Shown piece after piece: positions 26,272-35,401 of a stretch of 64,000 nucleotides of DNA. Location of the stretch: assembly GCA_905207705.1 (NCBI GenBank), contig CAJLMA010000002.1:1-64000 (forward strand). Reading direction: 5' to 3'. A program made the translations under genes and the position numbers. The DNA comes from an uncultured Prevotellaceae bacterium. GTDB taxonomy: Bacteria; Bacteroidota; Bacteroidia; Bacteroidales; Muribaculaceae. The stretch's first letter is position 1. Each line of letters opens with the position of its first letter. The notes beneath the pieces were generated by a model. That model made no database searches. It was given only the letters and a program-made list of their open reading frames with translations, and was not told the origin of the DNA.

Positions 26272-27342
26272 ATGCAAGAAACAAAGAGAGCCGTTCTTAC
26301 GCTTGAAGACGGTACGACTTTCGAAGGAAAGTCTTTCGGATATGATAAGCCGTGTGCAGGTGAGGTCGTGTTTAGTACGGCCATGACTGGTTATCCAGAA
26401 AGTTTGACCGACCCATCTTATAGCGGTCAGATATTGGTGACCACTTATCCGATGTTGGGCAATTATGGCGTTCCGCCCAAGAGCGAAGACAATATAACTG
26501 ATCCATATTTTGAGAGTGATAAAATCCATTGTGAGGCGATATTGTGTCAAGATTATTCTTGGGACTATAGTCATTGGCAAGCAAAACGCAGCTTGAGTGA
26601 ATGGCTTAAAGATGAAAAGATCGTCGGTGTTTATGGAATAGATACTCGTGCATTGACCAAGATATTGAGAGAAAAGGGCTCTATGCTTGGCAAGATTGTG
26701 GTGGATGGTTGTGGTGATATCTGTTTTCATGATCCAAATAAAGAGAATTTGGTGGCGAAAACCAGTTGTAAAGAAATTATTGAATATGGCAAAGGTGATA
26801 AAACCGTGGTACTTGTAGATTGCGGTGTTAAATATAACATCATTCGCTGTCTCTTGAATCGTGGTGTTAAAGTCGTAAGGGTTCCATGGAATTATGATTT
26901 TACCCAATTGGTGTATGACGGATTGTTCATATCAAATGGTCCCGGAAACCCGGATTTTGCAGAAGAAACGGTTGCCAATTTACGCAAAGCCATAATGCAA
27001 GACAAGCCGATTTGCGGTATTTGCATGGGCAATCAACTGTTGTCTAAGGCGGCCGGGGCGAAAATATACAAATTGAAATATGGGCATAGAAGCCAGAATC
27101 AACCTGTTATGAAGATTGGTACAACCAATTGCTACATAACATCGCAAAATCACGGCTTTGCAGTAGATACTGAAACATTAGGTGAAGATTGGGAGCCATT
27201 GTTCATAAACATGAATGATAATACTAATGAAGGAATAAAGCATAAGAGTAAGCCATTCTTCTCGGCGCAATTCCATCCTGAAGCTTGTGGCGGACCAACT
27301 GATACGGAATTTATCTTTGATGATTTTATAAAACTACTCTAA
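26272..27342 (+). CDS. carA: Carbamoyl-phosphate synthase small subunit (glutaminase)
   Basis: This subunit hydrolyses glutamine and channels ammonia to CarB, giving carbamoyl phosphate for pyrimidines and arginine. The ~356-residue product has the N-terminal block TLEDGTTFEGKSFGYDKPCAGEVVFSTAMTGYPE split around residues 9-42, and a class I amidotransferase domain with nucleophile Cys in CGICMGNQLL and His-x-Glu in FHPEACGG. The ATG at 26272 gives the usual family N-terminus with a ~50-nt leader. ATG 26230 is possible but would leave a leader of under ten nucleotides. carB starts 22 bp after the stop. Confidence 0.94.
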   Translation: MQETKRAVLTLEDGTTFEGKSFGYDKPCAGEVVFSTAMTGYPESLTDPSYSGQILVTTYPMLGNYGVPPKSEDNITDPYFESDKIHCEAILCQDYSWDYSHWQAKRSLSEWLKDEKIVGVYGIDTRALTKILREKGSMLGKIVVDGCGDICFHDPNKENLVAKTSCKEIIEYGKGDKTVVLVDCGVKYNIIRCLLNRGVKVVRVPWNYDFTQLVYDGLFISNGPGNPDFAEETVANLRKAIMQDKPICGICMGNQLLSKAAGAKIYKLKYGHRSQNQPVMKIGTTNCYITSQNHGFAVDTETLGEDWEPLFINMNDNTNEGIKHKSKPFFSAQFHPEACGGPTDTEFIFDDFIKLL

Positions 27343-27364
27343 TTTTAGTGCACAAGTAACGATT

Positions 27365-30300
27365 ATGAACAGAGAAAAAATAAAAAAAGTATTGCTTCTT
27401 GGTTCCGGAGCTTTGAAAATAGGCGAGGCCGGTGAATTTGATTATTCAGGATCTCAAGCCTTGAAAGCACTAAAAGAGGAATCTATAGAGACTATATTGA
27501 TAAATCCCAATATAGCAACAGTTCAAACATCGGATGATTTTGCCGACAAGATTTACTTCTTGCCGGTAACTCCATATTTCGTGGAAAAAGTCATAGCCAA
27601 GGAGAGACCTCAAGGAATATTATTATCGTTTGGTGGACAAACCGCGTTAAATTGCGGTGTCGAACTGTATAAGAGCGGCGTCCTTGAAAAATATGACGTG
27701 CAGGTTCTTGGAACCCCAGTCCAAGCCATTATGGACACGGAAGACAGGGAGTTGTTTGTCAAGAAACTTGATGAAATAAATGTAAAAACCATAAAGAGTG
27801 AAGCTGTCGAGAGTGTTAACGATGCCATAAAAGCGGCTAATGATCTTGGGTATCCTGTGATTGTGAGGGCGGCTTATGCACTTGGAGGCCTTGGCAGCGG
27901 TTTCTGCGACAATGAAGAGGAATTGAAAGCTCTTGTGGAAAAGGCTTTGTCTTTCTCTCCCCAAGTATTGATAGAGAAATCACTGAAAGGCTGGAAAGAA
28001 ATAGAATATGAGGTGGTGCGAGACAGATATGACAATTGTATAACTGTATGCAACATGGAGAATTTCGATCCGCTGGGAATACATACAGGTGAAAGTATAG
28101 TTGTCGCTCCATCCCAAACGTTGTCAAATGCTGATTACCATTTATTGCGAGAACTTGCAATTAAGATAATACGACATGTCGGTATAGTTGGCGAGTGTAA
28201 TGTTCAATATGCATACGATCCCAAATCGATGGATTATCGTGTGATTGAAGTGAACGCACGTTTGAGCCGCAGTTCAGCTTTGGCTTCAAAGGCAACGGGT
28301 TATCCGTTAGCTTTCGTTGCTGCCAAACTGGGACTTGGATATGGATTGTTTGAATTGAAAAATTCCGTAACAAAAGTTACATCGGCATTCTTTGAACCGG
28401 CTTTGGATTACATAGTATGTAAAATCCCACGTTGGGACTTAGGTAAATTCCATGGCGTCAATCGGGAGATTGGTTCTTCAATGAAATCTGTTGGAGAGGT
28501 TATGGCCATAGGACGCACTTTTGAGGAGGTAATCCAAAAGGGGCTGCGCATGATAGGCCAGGGGATGCACGGATTTATTGAAAACAAGCCATTGAAAGTA
28601 TCTGATATTGAAAAAGCATTGAAAGAACCTACCGACAAACGTATATTTGTAATAGAAAATGCAATAAGAGGTGGGTATACAGTCGACCAGATACATAACT
28701 TGACAAAGATAGACAAATGGTTTTTGTATAAATTACAGAATATTGTAAACACTGCCATTGAACTTGAAAAATATAATGACTTGCAAGATTTGCCTGTAGA
28801 CCTGCTCAAACGAGCCAAATCGGAGGGATTCTCCGATTTCCAAATCGCGAGAGCTGTCTTGAAATCCAATATGGGCAATGCCGAGGAGGCTAATCTTACA
28901 GTACGCCATTTGAGGAAAGGATACGGAATAATACCTTGCGTGAAGCAAATCGATACACTTGCAGCGGAGTATCCTGCACAAACAAATTATCTGTATCTGA
29001 CGTATAACGGAAATGACAATGATGTTACTTACCTTCACGATCATCGTTCTATCATTGTACTTGGTTCTGGAGCCTATCGCATAGGTAGCTCGGTTGAATT
29101 TGACTGGTGCAGCGTAAACGCGCTTATGACAGTCAAGAAAGAAGGATGGCGCTCTGTGATGATTAACTATAATCCTGAAACAGTGTCAACCGACTATGAC
29201 ATGTGCGACAGGTTGTATTTTGATGAATTGACATTTGAACGTGTCATGGATATCATTGAGCTTGAACAGCCTCATGGCGTAATATTGTCAACTGGAGGTC
29301 AGATTCCTAATAATCTTGCAACGCGTCTTGATGCCGAAAAAGTCAATATTCTTGGAACAAGTGCAACAAGCATTGACAATGCCGAAGACCGACATAAGTT
29401 TTCTTCAATGCTTGACTCTCTTGGAATAGACCAGCCAAGGTGGAGAGAATTGACCTCGCTTGAAGATATATACGAGTTCGTGCAAGAAGTTGGATATCCT
29501 GTTTTGGTGCGTCCGTCTTATGTGTTGTCGGGCGCGGCCATGAATGTATGTTCAAATGATGAAGATTTAGAAAAATTCCTCAAACTTGCCGCAAATGTGT
29601 CGAAGCAACATCCAGTTGTGGTCAGCTCATTCATTCAAAACGCTAAAGAGATAGAATGGGATGCAGTGGCACAGAACGGAGAAATAAAGCTTTATGCCAT
29701 TTCAGAACATATAGAGTTTGCCGGGGTGCATTCAGGTGATGCCACGATACAATTCCCTCCGCAAAAATTGTATGTTGAAACGATAAGAAGGATAAAGAAG
29801 ATAAGTGGACAAATTGCGAAAGCGTTAAACATTTCAGGGCCGTTCAATATCCAATATCTTGCTAAGAACAATGATATAAAGGTCATTGAATGTAATCTAC
29901 GAGCTTCACGTAGTTTCCCGTTCGTTTCCAAAGTGTTGAAATTGAATTTTATAGATTTGGCAACTAAAGTAATGCTTGGCATACCTGTCGAAAAGCCTAA
30001 TAAGAATGCTTTTGACCTTGATTATGTAGGAATTAAAGCTTCACAATTCTCATTCTCAAGATTACAAGGTGCCGATCCTGTACTTGGAGTTGACATGTCT
30101 TCAACCGGGGAAGTCGGATGTTTGGGTGAGAATACTTCGGAGGCTCTGCTCAAGGCAATGCTATCGGTAGGACAGAAGATTCCACAAAAAAGCGTCCTGT
30201 TAAGTACTGGAGGAGCAAAGCAGAAAGCCGATATGCTTGATGCTGCACATAAGTTGTACGAAAAGGGTTATACTTTATATGCTACAGGAGGTACACATAA

Positions 30301-30592
30301 ATTCTTGAATGAGAATGGCATTCCGGCGATACATGTGTATTGGCCAAGTGAAAGCGACATGCAACCACAAGCTCTTGACCTACTGCATAAGAAGCAAATA
30401 GACATGGTTGTGAATATTCCGAAAAATCTATCTTCCACGGAATTGTCTAACGGCTATAAAATCAGACGCGCAGCTGTCGATTTAAACATTCCTTTGTTGA
30501 CAAACGCTCGTTTGGCTTCGGCATTTATAGATGCATTCTGTGATTTGAATTCGGATGACATTGAAATAAAATCATGGGGAGAATATTGCTAA
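27365..30592 (+). CDS. carB: Carbamoyl-phosphate synthase large subunit
   Basis: This is a 1075-residue enzyme with two homologous ATP-grasp halves. The first (residues ~1-400) carries GSGALKIGEAGEFDYSGSQA and forms carboxyphosphate. The second (~560-930) carries GSGAYRIGSSVEFDWCSVNA and phosphorylates carbamate. Between them is an oligomerisation region, and the C-terminal ~140 residues are an MGS-like allosteric domain (YATGGTHKFLNENGI). Each half keeps the ATP-grasp Glu/Asn segments (VIEVNARLSRSSALASKATG and VIECNLRASRSFPFVSKVL). It is followed by an intrinsic terminator before trmN6. Confidence 0.97.
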   Translation: MNREKIKKVLLLGSGALKIGEAGEFDYSGSQALKALKEESIETILINPNIATVQTSDDFADKIYFLPVTPYFVEKVIAKERPQGILLSFGGQTALNCGVELYKSGVLEKYDVQVLGTPVQAIMDTEDRELFVKKLDEINVKTIKSEAVESVNDAIKAANDLGYPVIVRAAYALGGLGSGFCDNEEELKALVEKALSFSPQVLIEKSLKGWKEIEYEVVRDRYDNCITVCNMENFDPLGIHTGESIVVAPSQTLSNADYHLLRELAIKIIRHVGIVGECNVQYAYDPKSMDYRVIEVNARLSRSSALASKATGYPLAFVAAKLGLGYGLFELKNSVTKVTSAFFEPALDYIVCKIPRWDLGKFHGVNREIGSSMKSVGEVMAIGRTFEEVIQKGLRMIGQGMHGFIENKPLKVSDIEKALKEPTDKRIFVIENAIRGGYTVDQIHNLTKIDKWFLYKLQNIVNTAIELEKYNDLQDLPVDLLKRAKSEGFSDFQIARAVLKSNMGNAEEANLTVRHLRKGYGIIPCVKQIDTLAAEYPAQTNYLYLTYNGNDNDVTYLHDHRSIIVLGSGAYRIGSSVEFDWCSVNALMTVKKEGWRSVMINYNPETVSTDYDMCDRLYFDELTFERVMDIIELEQPHGVILSTGGQIPNNLATRLDAEKVNILGTSATSIDNAEDRHKFSSMLDSLGIDQPRWRELTSLEDIYEFVQEVGYPVLVRPSYVLSGAAMNVCSNDEDLEKFLKLAANVSKQHPVVVSSFIQNAKEIEWDAVAQNGEIKLYAISEHIEFAGVHSGDATIQFPPQKLYVETIRRIKKISGQIAKALNISGPFNIQYLAKNNDIKVIECNLRASRSFPFVSKVLKLNFIDLATKVMLGIPVEKPNKNAFDLDYVGIKASQFSFSRLQGADPVLGVDMSSTGEVGCLGENTSEALLKAMLSVGQKIPQKSVLLSTGGAKQKADMLDAAHKLYEKGYTLYATGGTHKFLNENGIPAIHVYWPSESDMQPQALDLLHKKQIDMVVNIPKNLSSTELSNGYKIRRAAVDLNIPLLTNARLASAFIDAFCDLNSDDIEIKSWGEYC

Positions 30593-30616
30593 TAAAATCG
30601 GAGTTGTAATAAAGTT

Positions 30617-30660
30617 AAGACATGCAGTGGGTTTACAAGACCGATTGCATGTCTTGTTTT
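30617..30660 (+). terminator. Terminator after carB
   Basis: AAGACATGCA (30617-30626) pairs with TGCATGTCTT (30646-30655), followed by GTTTTATT. It ends carAB transcripts and shows that the upstream ATG at 30622 is not a real trmN6 start. Confidence 0.8.
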
Positions 30661-30672
30661 ATTAAAGACGTT

Positions 30673-31392
30673 ATGAGGGAAAATATATTCAGATTCAAAC
30701 AGTTTAGCGTAAAAAATGAAATTTCTGCCATGAAAGTAGGCACCGACGGTGTGTTGGTGGGTGCATGGTGCGATGTGTCTGATGTTCATACCGTTCTTGA
30801 CGTAGGTACTGGAACAGGCTTAATTGCTTTGATGGTAGCCCAAAGGAACGAAAAGGCTGAGATAGACGCATTGGACATAGATGCTAAAGCATGTATTGAA
30901 GCTGAGTATAACGTAAGTAACTCTCGGTGGAAAAATCGCATAAATGTAGTACATGACAATTATGTCAACCATGCGGCAATATGTGGTAAAAGATACGATT
31001 TGATAGTATCTAATCCACCTTTTTTTAACAATGGCGTTTTACCGCCAAACCAAGAAAGGTCATTGGCTCGACATTGTGTCAGCTTGTCTTTTGAGGATTT
31101 GATAATAAATGCCCGGCAAATTATGACGAAGAAGGGCAGATTATGTTTTATATCTTCATTTGATGCAGAATCAACAATAACAGGCATTATCAATAATGCA
31201 GGATTATACTTGATAAGGAAAACTTTAGTTTTTCCTAAGCCTGGAAGTGTTGCAAAACGCATATTGTGGGAAATTGGCATACAACCACATTATGAGTTTA
31301 CTGAAAACTCCATAACAATAGAAAAAGATGCTCATCATGAGTATAGTATTGACTATGTGAACCTGACTAAAGATTTTTATCTTAAGATGTAG
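30673..31392 (+). CDS. trmN6 (yfiC): tRNA1(Val) (adenine37-N6)-methyltransferase
   Basis: This is a 239-residue SAM-dependent methyltransferase that modifies A37 of tRNA-Val. It starts with the typical FRFKQFSVKNEISAMKVGTDGVLVGAW, has motif I VLDVGTGTGLIALMVAQR, and has the adenine-N6 motif VSNPPFFNNG. The open frame extends 17 codons further upstream into the carB terminator stem; ATG 30673 gives the standard family length. It stands alone between two terminators. Confidence 0.92.
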   Translation: MRENIFRFKQFSVKNEISAMKVGTDGVLVGAWCDVSDVHTVLDVGTGTGLIALMVAQRNEKAEIDALDIDAKACIEAEYNVSNSRWKNRINVVHDNYVNHAAICGKRYDLIVSNPPFFNNGVLPPNQERSLARHCVSLSFEDLIINARQIMTKKGRLCFISSFDAESTITGIINNAGLYLIRKTLVFPKPGSVAKRILWEIGIQPHYEFTENSITIEKDAHHEYSIDYVNLTKDFYLKM

Positions 31393-31401
31393 AGCGCAAA
31401 A

Positions 31402-31453
31402 AAACAGGGGTATAAAGCATTTTTAATACATGTGATACTTTATACCCCTGTTT
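31402..31453. terminator. Bidirectional terminator between trmN6 and tyrA
   Basis: A perfect 16-bp stem (31402-31417 with 31438-31453, core AGGGGTATAAAG) has A/T runs on both sides. It separates the converging trmN6 and tyrA genes. Confidence 0.92.
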
Positions 31454-31468
31454 GCTGTTCGACTATTG

Positions 31469-32242
31469 TCATTTGATGTTTTGTCTCACTTCGTCAAGAA
31501 ATTTTTTCATAGCTTCACAATCTTTTGTTTCAATTATTTGCTGCAACTGAGATAATTTAGCTTGAATGTTTTTTAATTGTCCTGAAGTATGAGGATTGAA
31601 CAATATTTCTTGCAATAGGTAATCGTCTTCCGACATTAGTCCTTGTGCGATTGCCATGTGACGCTTAAATGTAGTGCCCGGAGCATCTTGATGTTTCATG
31701 ACGCCAGCAAAAGCCAATGTACTGGCAAAAGGTATTGACAATGAGAATGCAATCGTTTCATCATGTTGCTTGAACGTATATTCAAATATGTTCAAATGCA
31801 AGTCATTGTACAAATCTTTGAAAAATACTTTTCCCAAATGTGCACTTTCCGATATTATAATCGCGTTTTCATTTGACAAGTTGCTTAACGATGCAAATGT
31901 AGGCCCAAACATCGGATGAGTGCTGACAAATTGATGATTGCATGACTCATAAAATTCAGGCAGTCCGTTTTTTACAGATGCTATATCCGACAGTATGCAA
32001 TTGTCGGGTAAGAATGGAAGGACCTCATTAAATGCACTTATTGTGTATTTTACAGTTACGGCATTGATAAGAAGTTCAGGTTTGAACTCTTTTATTTCGT
32101 CAAGTGTCGTAAACCGCTGTGCATTAAAAGTGAATCTCAAGCGTTTGATATCTTTGTCATATACAGCCACGTCATGCTTGAAACTGAGCACATCGCAAAA
32201 GAATGTACCCATTTTGCCTGCACCTAATATCAGAATCTTCAT
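31469..32242 (-). CDS. tyrA: Prephenate dehydrogenase
   Basis: This is a 257-residue NAD(P)-dependent enzyme that oxidises prephenate to 4-hydroxyphenylpyruvate, the tyrosine branch. The Rossmann motif ILGAGKMGTFFCDVLS opens the protein, and STHPMFGPTFASL carries the catalytic His region. The C-terminal part is helical, and no ACT or chorismate mutase domain is attached. It is the last gene of the Phe/Tyr operon, and its start overlaps the stop of the DAHP synthase gene by 4 bp (ATGA). Confidence 0.93.
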   Translation of the reverse strand: MKILILGAGKMGTFFCDVLSFKHDVAVYDKDIKRLRFTFNAQRFTTLDEIKEFKPELLINAVTVKYTISAFNEVLPFLPDNCILSDIASVKNGLPEFYESCNHQFVSTHPMFGPTFASLSNLSNENAIIISESAHLGKVFFKDLYNDLHLNIFEYTFKQHDETIAFSLSIPFASTLAFAGVMKHQDAPGTTFKRHMAIAQGLMSEDDYLLQEILFNPHTSGQLKNIQAKLSQLQQIIETKDCEAMKKFLDEVRQNIK

Positions 32243-33306
32243 TTTACTCTATTGTTTAATACTTCTATTTGTTGGCGCACAGATTCTTCATGTATGGCCT
32301 CAATGACGGTTTTCATGAAATTCTTGCTCATGCCAAGTTCTTCGGCAAGTTTTATGCGAGTAGTTAATATGTCGTCATATCTGTTTGTATGGACGATTTG
32401 CATACTGTGTTCTTTCTTGTATTGACCTATCTCACGAGAGATTCTCATGCGCTTTGCAAGTATTTCAATAAGTTCATTGTCAATTTGATCTATCTGTTGC
32501 CTTAGCATTGTCAGGCTCTCGGTCGTATGGGTAGTTTCCCTTATCACGAGGGTATTTAGTATAAAATTGAGAACTTCAGGCGTTATTTGTTGGCCTTTGT
32601 CGCTCCATGCGTTGTCAGGGTCGCAATGAGATTCAATCATCAATCCGTCAAAGCCCATGTCAAGTGCTTGTTGTGACAATGGTGCTATAAGTTCTCTTTT
32701 ACCTCCCATATGGGACGGGTCGCAAATTATTTGCAAATTGGGTATGCGACGACGGAGCTCGATCGGAATGTGCCATTGTGGCATATTCCTGTATAAATGT
32801 TTTCCGTACACAGTAAATCCACGATGAATTGCAGCAATCTTTCTTATACCGGCATTATATATTCTTTGAATCGCGCCTATCCACAGTTCGAGATCCGGAT
32901 TGACAGGATTTTTTATCATTACAGAAATGTCCACACCCGAAAGGCAGTCGGCAATCTCTTGCATGGCAAAAGGGTTGGCTGAAGTCCTTGCACCTATCCA
33001 AAGAATGTCGATTCCGGCTTTTAATGCAGCTTCAACATGGGCTTTGTTAGCAACTTCAGTACTAACAAGCATTCCGGATTCTTGCTTTATTTGCTTTAGC
33101 CATTCGAGACCAGCTTCACCTACACCTTCAAATCCGCCCGGTTTTGTGCGAGGTTTCCATATACCGGCTCTGAATATCTTTATGCCATATTCGGCAAGTG
33201 CACGAGCAGTAGTCATTACTTGGTTCTCACTTTCGGCACTACATGGGCCGGCTATTACGATTGGTTTGTTTTTCTCAACTTGCGTGATTGGTTGTAAATC
33301 TAACAT
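32239..33306 (-). CDS. DAHP synthase fused to chorismate mutase
   Basis: This 355-residue bifunctional protein works at both ends of the pathway. Residues ~1-260 are a KDO8P-type (AroA-gamma/beta) DAHP synthase with IAGPCSAESENQ, the KPRTKPGGFEGVGEAGLEWL segment and CDPSHMGGKRELI. Residues ~270-355 are an AroQ chorismate mutase (LRQQIDQIDNELIEILAKRM, then REIGQYKK). In relatives, prephenate or chorismate bound to the mutase domain feedback-inhibits the synthase. The mutase supplies prephenate to both PheA and TyrA of the same operon. Confidence 0.95.
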   Translation of the reverse strand: MLDLQPITQVEKNKPIVIAGPCSAESENQVMTTARALAEYGIKIFRAGIWKPRTKPGGFEGVGEAGLEWLKQIKQESGMLVSTEVANKAHVEAALKAGIDILWIGARTSANPFAMQEIADCLSGVDISVMIKNPVNPDLELWIGAIQRIYNAGIRKIAAIHRGFTVYGKHLYRNMPQWHIPIELRRRIPNLQIICDPSHMGGKRELIAPLSQQALDMGFDGLMIESHCDPDNAWSDKGQQITPEVLNFILNTLVIRETTHTTESLTMLRQQIDQIDNELIEILAKRMRISREIGQYKKEHSMQIVHTNRYDDILTTRIKLAEELGMSKNFMKTVIEAIHEESVRQQIEVLNNRVK

Positions 33307-33318
33307 AATGTGTATTTT

Positions 33319-34500
33319 TTATTTATTTGACATTTCTTTTATACGATTTAGCGCTTCTTGCATTTTCTTTTCGGGAGCGCATAATGAAATTCTTATATAT
33401 CTGTTACCATTATTGCCGAATATAAATCCGGGAGTAACGAATACTCGAGCCTTGTCCAAAATAATGTCGGCCAATGTTTCTGAATCTTTTATTTCATCGG
33501 GAATTCGACCCCATAGGAACAAGCCTGCTTGTTGTGTATCGAAGTGGCAGCCCAAAACTGTCATGATTTGTTCGGCAATAATCCTTCTCTTGCGATATGT
33601 TTCATTAATATTGTCATACCAAGACTTGTCGCATTTCAGCGCTTCGGCTGCCGCAAGCATCATTGGCTTGAATTGGCCAGAATCGATATTGGATTTTACT
33701 TTTAATATCCATTGAATGAATTTTGGATTAGATGCAATCATGGCTATTCGCCACCCTGCCATATTGTGCGATTTACTGAGCGAATTCATTTCAATGGCAA
33801 TATCTTTAGCTCCGTCAATGCTGAGGATGCTAAGCGGATTGTCATTCAGAATAAAGCTATATGGGTTGTCATTTACAATTATTATGTTATGCTTCATTCC
33901 GAAATCAATCAGCTTTTTAAACAAATTGGTTGATGCGCGTTTGCCTGTTGGCATGTGAGGATAATTGACCCACATCAATTTCACCTCATTCAGCGGCAAT
34001 TGTTCAAGAGCTGCAAAATCTGGTTCCCAACCTGAATCTTCGGTTAAATCATATTTATAGATTTTTGCACCAGCAAGTTTGCTGACTGAAGTGTAGGTGG
34101 GGTAGCCAGGGTCGGGAATGAGTACGGCGTCGCCCGGATTGACAAATGCCAATGTAGTGTGAAGTATGCCTTCTTTTGAACCTATCAAGGGTTGAATCTC
34201 GGTAGTCGGGTCAAGAATAACATTGTAATATTTTTCATACCACATGGCAAAGGCTTCTCTTAATTGAGTCAATCCCACATATGGCTGGTACCCATGCGCA
34301 TCGGCCTTCTGGGCTTCGTTGCATAAAGTTGATATGACATCGGGATGTGGTGGACGGTCAGGCCCTCCGATACCTAATGATATTATATCAGCGCCATTGG
34401 CGTTTAATGCAGCGATTTCTCTTAACTTCTTTGAGAAATAGTATTCTTTTATTTGCGTTACGCGTTGTGCAGGTTGTATGTCATTGTTCATATGCAGCAT
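33319..34500 (-). CDS. Aromatic/aspartate-type aminotransferase (fold type I)
   Basis: This is a 393-residue PLP enzyme. The N-terminal half has IISLGIGGPDRPPHPDVI and GYQPYVGLTQLREAFAMW. The PLP lysine lies in MNSLSKSHNMAGWRIAM, with the NDNPYSF segment before it and the Arg that binds the carboxylate in YIRISLCAPE. Its place between pheA and the DAHP synthase/mutase gene indicates that it transaminates phenylpyruvate and 4-hydroxyphenylpyruvate to Phe and Tyr. The first ATG overlaps the pheA end by 20 bp; an internal ATG at 34491 would reduce the overlap to 11 bp. Confidence 0.9.
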   Translation of the reverse strand: MLHMNNDIQPAQRVTQIKEYYFSKKLREIAALNANGADIISLGIGGPDRPPHPDVISTLCNEAQKADAHGYQPYVGLTQLREAFAMWYEKYYNVILDPTTEIQPLIGSKEGILHTTLAFVNPGDAVLIPDPGYPTYTSVSKLAGAKIYKYDLTEDSGWEPDFAALEQLPLNEVKLMWVNYPHMPTGKRASTNLFKKLIDFGMKHNIIIVNDNPYSFILNDNPLSILSIDGAKDIAIEMNSLSKSHNMAGWRIAMIASNPKFIQWILKVKSNIDSGQFKPMMLAAAEALKCDKSWYDNINETYRKRRIIAEQIMTVLGCHFDTQQAGLFLWGRIPDEIKDSETLADIILDKARVFVTPGFIFGNNGNRYIRISLCAPEKKMQEALNRIKEMSNK

Positions 34501-35317
34501 ATTCTCCTAAAATTTTGAATTCATTTATTAATGGGCGTACAGCATCAATTGATTGCCTGTATCTTACATAATCAGAAAATGTCAAGTTTATATAAAACCT
34601 GTATTCCCATTCTCTTCCGATAATAGGGAGAGATTGTATTTTAGATAGATTGATGTCGTAAAACGAAAATATTGTCAATATCTTAGATAAGCTGCCTTGA
34701 GTGTGCGGCAATGTGAACACAATCGAGGACTTGTTTATTTTCTTATTCTGTATTAAGTACGGAGCTTCTATCGGATCGGCTAAAATAAGGAAACGAGTAG
34801 AATTTCGCTTGTTGGTCTGAATGTCTTCGGCTAAGATGTTAAGGCCATAGAGTTGTGCAGCAAATTTCCCGCAAACGGCTGCATGTCCCATAAGCTTCTT
34901 TTTTGAAATTTCAAGTGCGCTTCCTGCCGTGTCGTTTTTCTCAACTACTTTCAGATTTGGAAAGCGTTGAAGGAATTGTGCACATTGCATTAATGCCATC
35001 GGGTGTGAGTTTACCTCTTTCAAGTCTTCGATAGATTGCCCCGGAAGGGCAGCCAACACATGAGATATGTGCATTTTGTATTCTCCTACTATTATCATGT
35101 TGCTTTTTCGCAATAATTCATGATTTTGCAACAGGCTACCGGCAATCGTATTTTCAATGGCCAATACGCCAACTAAAGAAGCATCGGAGTTCAATGTGTC
35201 GAACATGCTTGAGAATGTTTCACAAGGAATTGTTTCAATTTCTTCGCCTTTGAAATATTCCCTTGCGGCAGCCTCATGGAAGCATCCCGGTTCACCTTGT
35301 ATCGTAACTCTTTTCAT
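34481..35317 (-). CDS. pheA: Prephenate dehydratase
   Basis: This is a 278-residue enzyme that converts prephenate to phenylpyruvate. It begins ITQGEPG-like (TIQGEPGCFHEAAAREYF), has the catalytic KRNSTRFLIL motif near residue 190, and carries a C-terminal ACT domain (SIVFTLPHTQGSLSKILTIF) that binds phenylalanine for feedback inhibition. No chorismate mutase domain is present; that is fused to the DAHP synthase instead. It is the first structural gene of the operon. It begins 24 nt after the base of an intrinsic terminator and 84 bp downstream of the Phe/Tyr-rich leader peptide stop codon. Confidence 0.95.
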   Translation of the reverse strand: MKRVTIQGEPGCFHEAAAREYFKGEEIETIPCETFSSMFDTLNSDASLVGVLAIENTIAGSLLQNHELLRKSNMIIVGEYKMHISHVLAALPGQSIEDLKEVNSHPMALMQCAQFLQRFPNLKVVEKNDTAGSALEISKKKLMGHAAVCGKFAAQLYGLNILAEDIQTNKRNSTRFLILADPIEAPYLIQNKKINKSSIVFTLPHTQGSLSKILTIFSFYDINLSKIQSLPIIGREWEYRFYINLTFSDYVRYRQSIDAVRPLINEFKILGEYAAYEQ

Positions 35318-35340
35318 TTGTTTTGTTATATTATGTAATA

Positions 35341-35373
35341 AAAAAATCCCGCCATTTATAAATGGCGGGATTT
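35341..35373 (-). terminator. Attenuator terminator in the pheA leader
   Basis: On the minus strand AAATCCCGCCATTT (35373-35360) pairs with AAATGGCGGGATTT (35357-35344) in a perfect 14-bp stem, followed directly by a run of seven T. It lies in the leader, between the leader peptide and pheA, with no gene ending just before it on this strand. It therefore looks like a conditional terminator rather than an operon end. Confidence 0.88.
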
Positions 35374-35401
35374 CATTTATATATCATTAATCTGAACAAT
35401 C

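Noticed and set aside
30622..30672. Longer N-terminus for TrmN6
   Set aside because: It begins in the stem of the carB terminator and has no family similarity.
35341..35373. Reading the hairpin as the terminator of the lipoprotein gene at 35593-35958
   Set aside because: That gene ends about 220 bp earlier, and a promoter and leader peptide for the pheA operon lie in between; an attenuator explains the position better.
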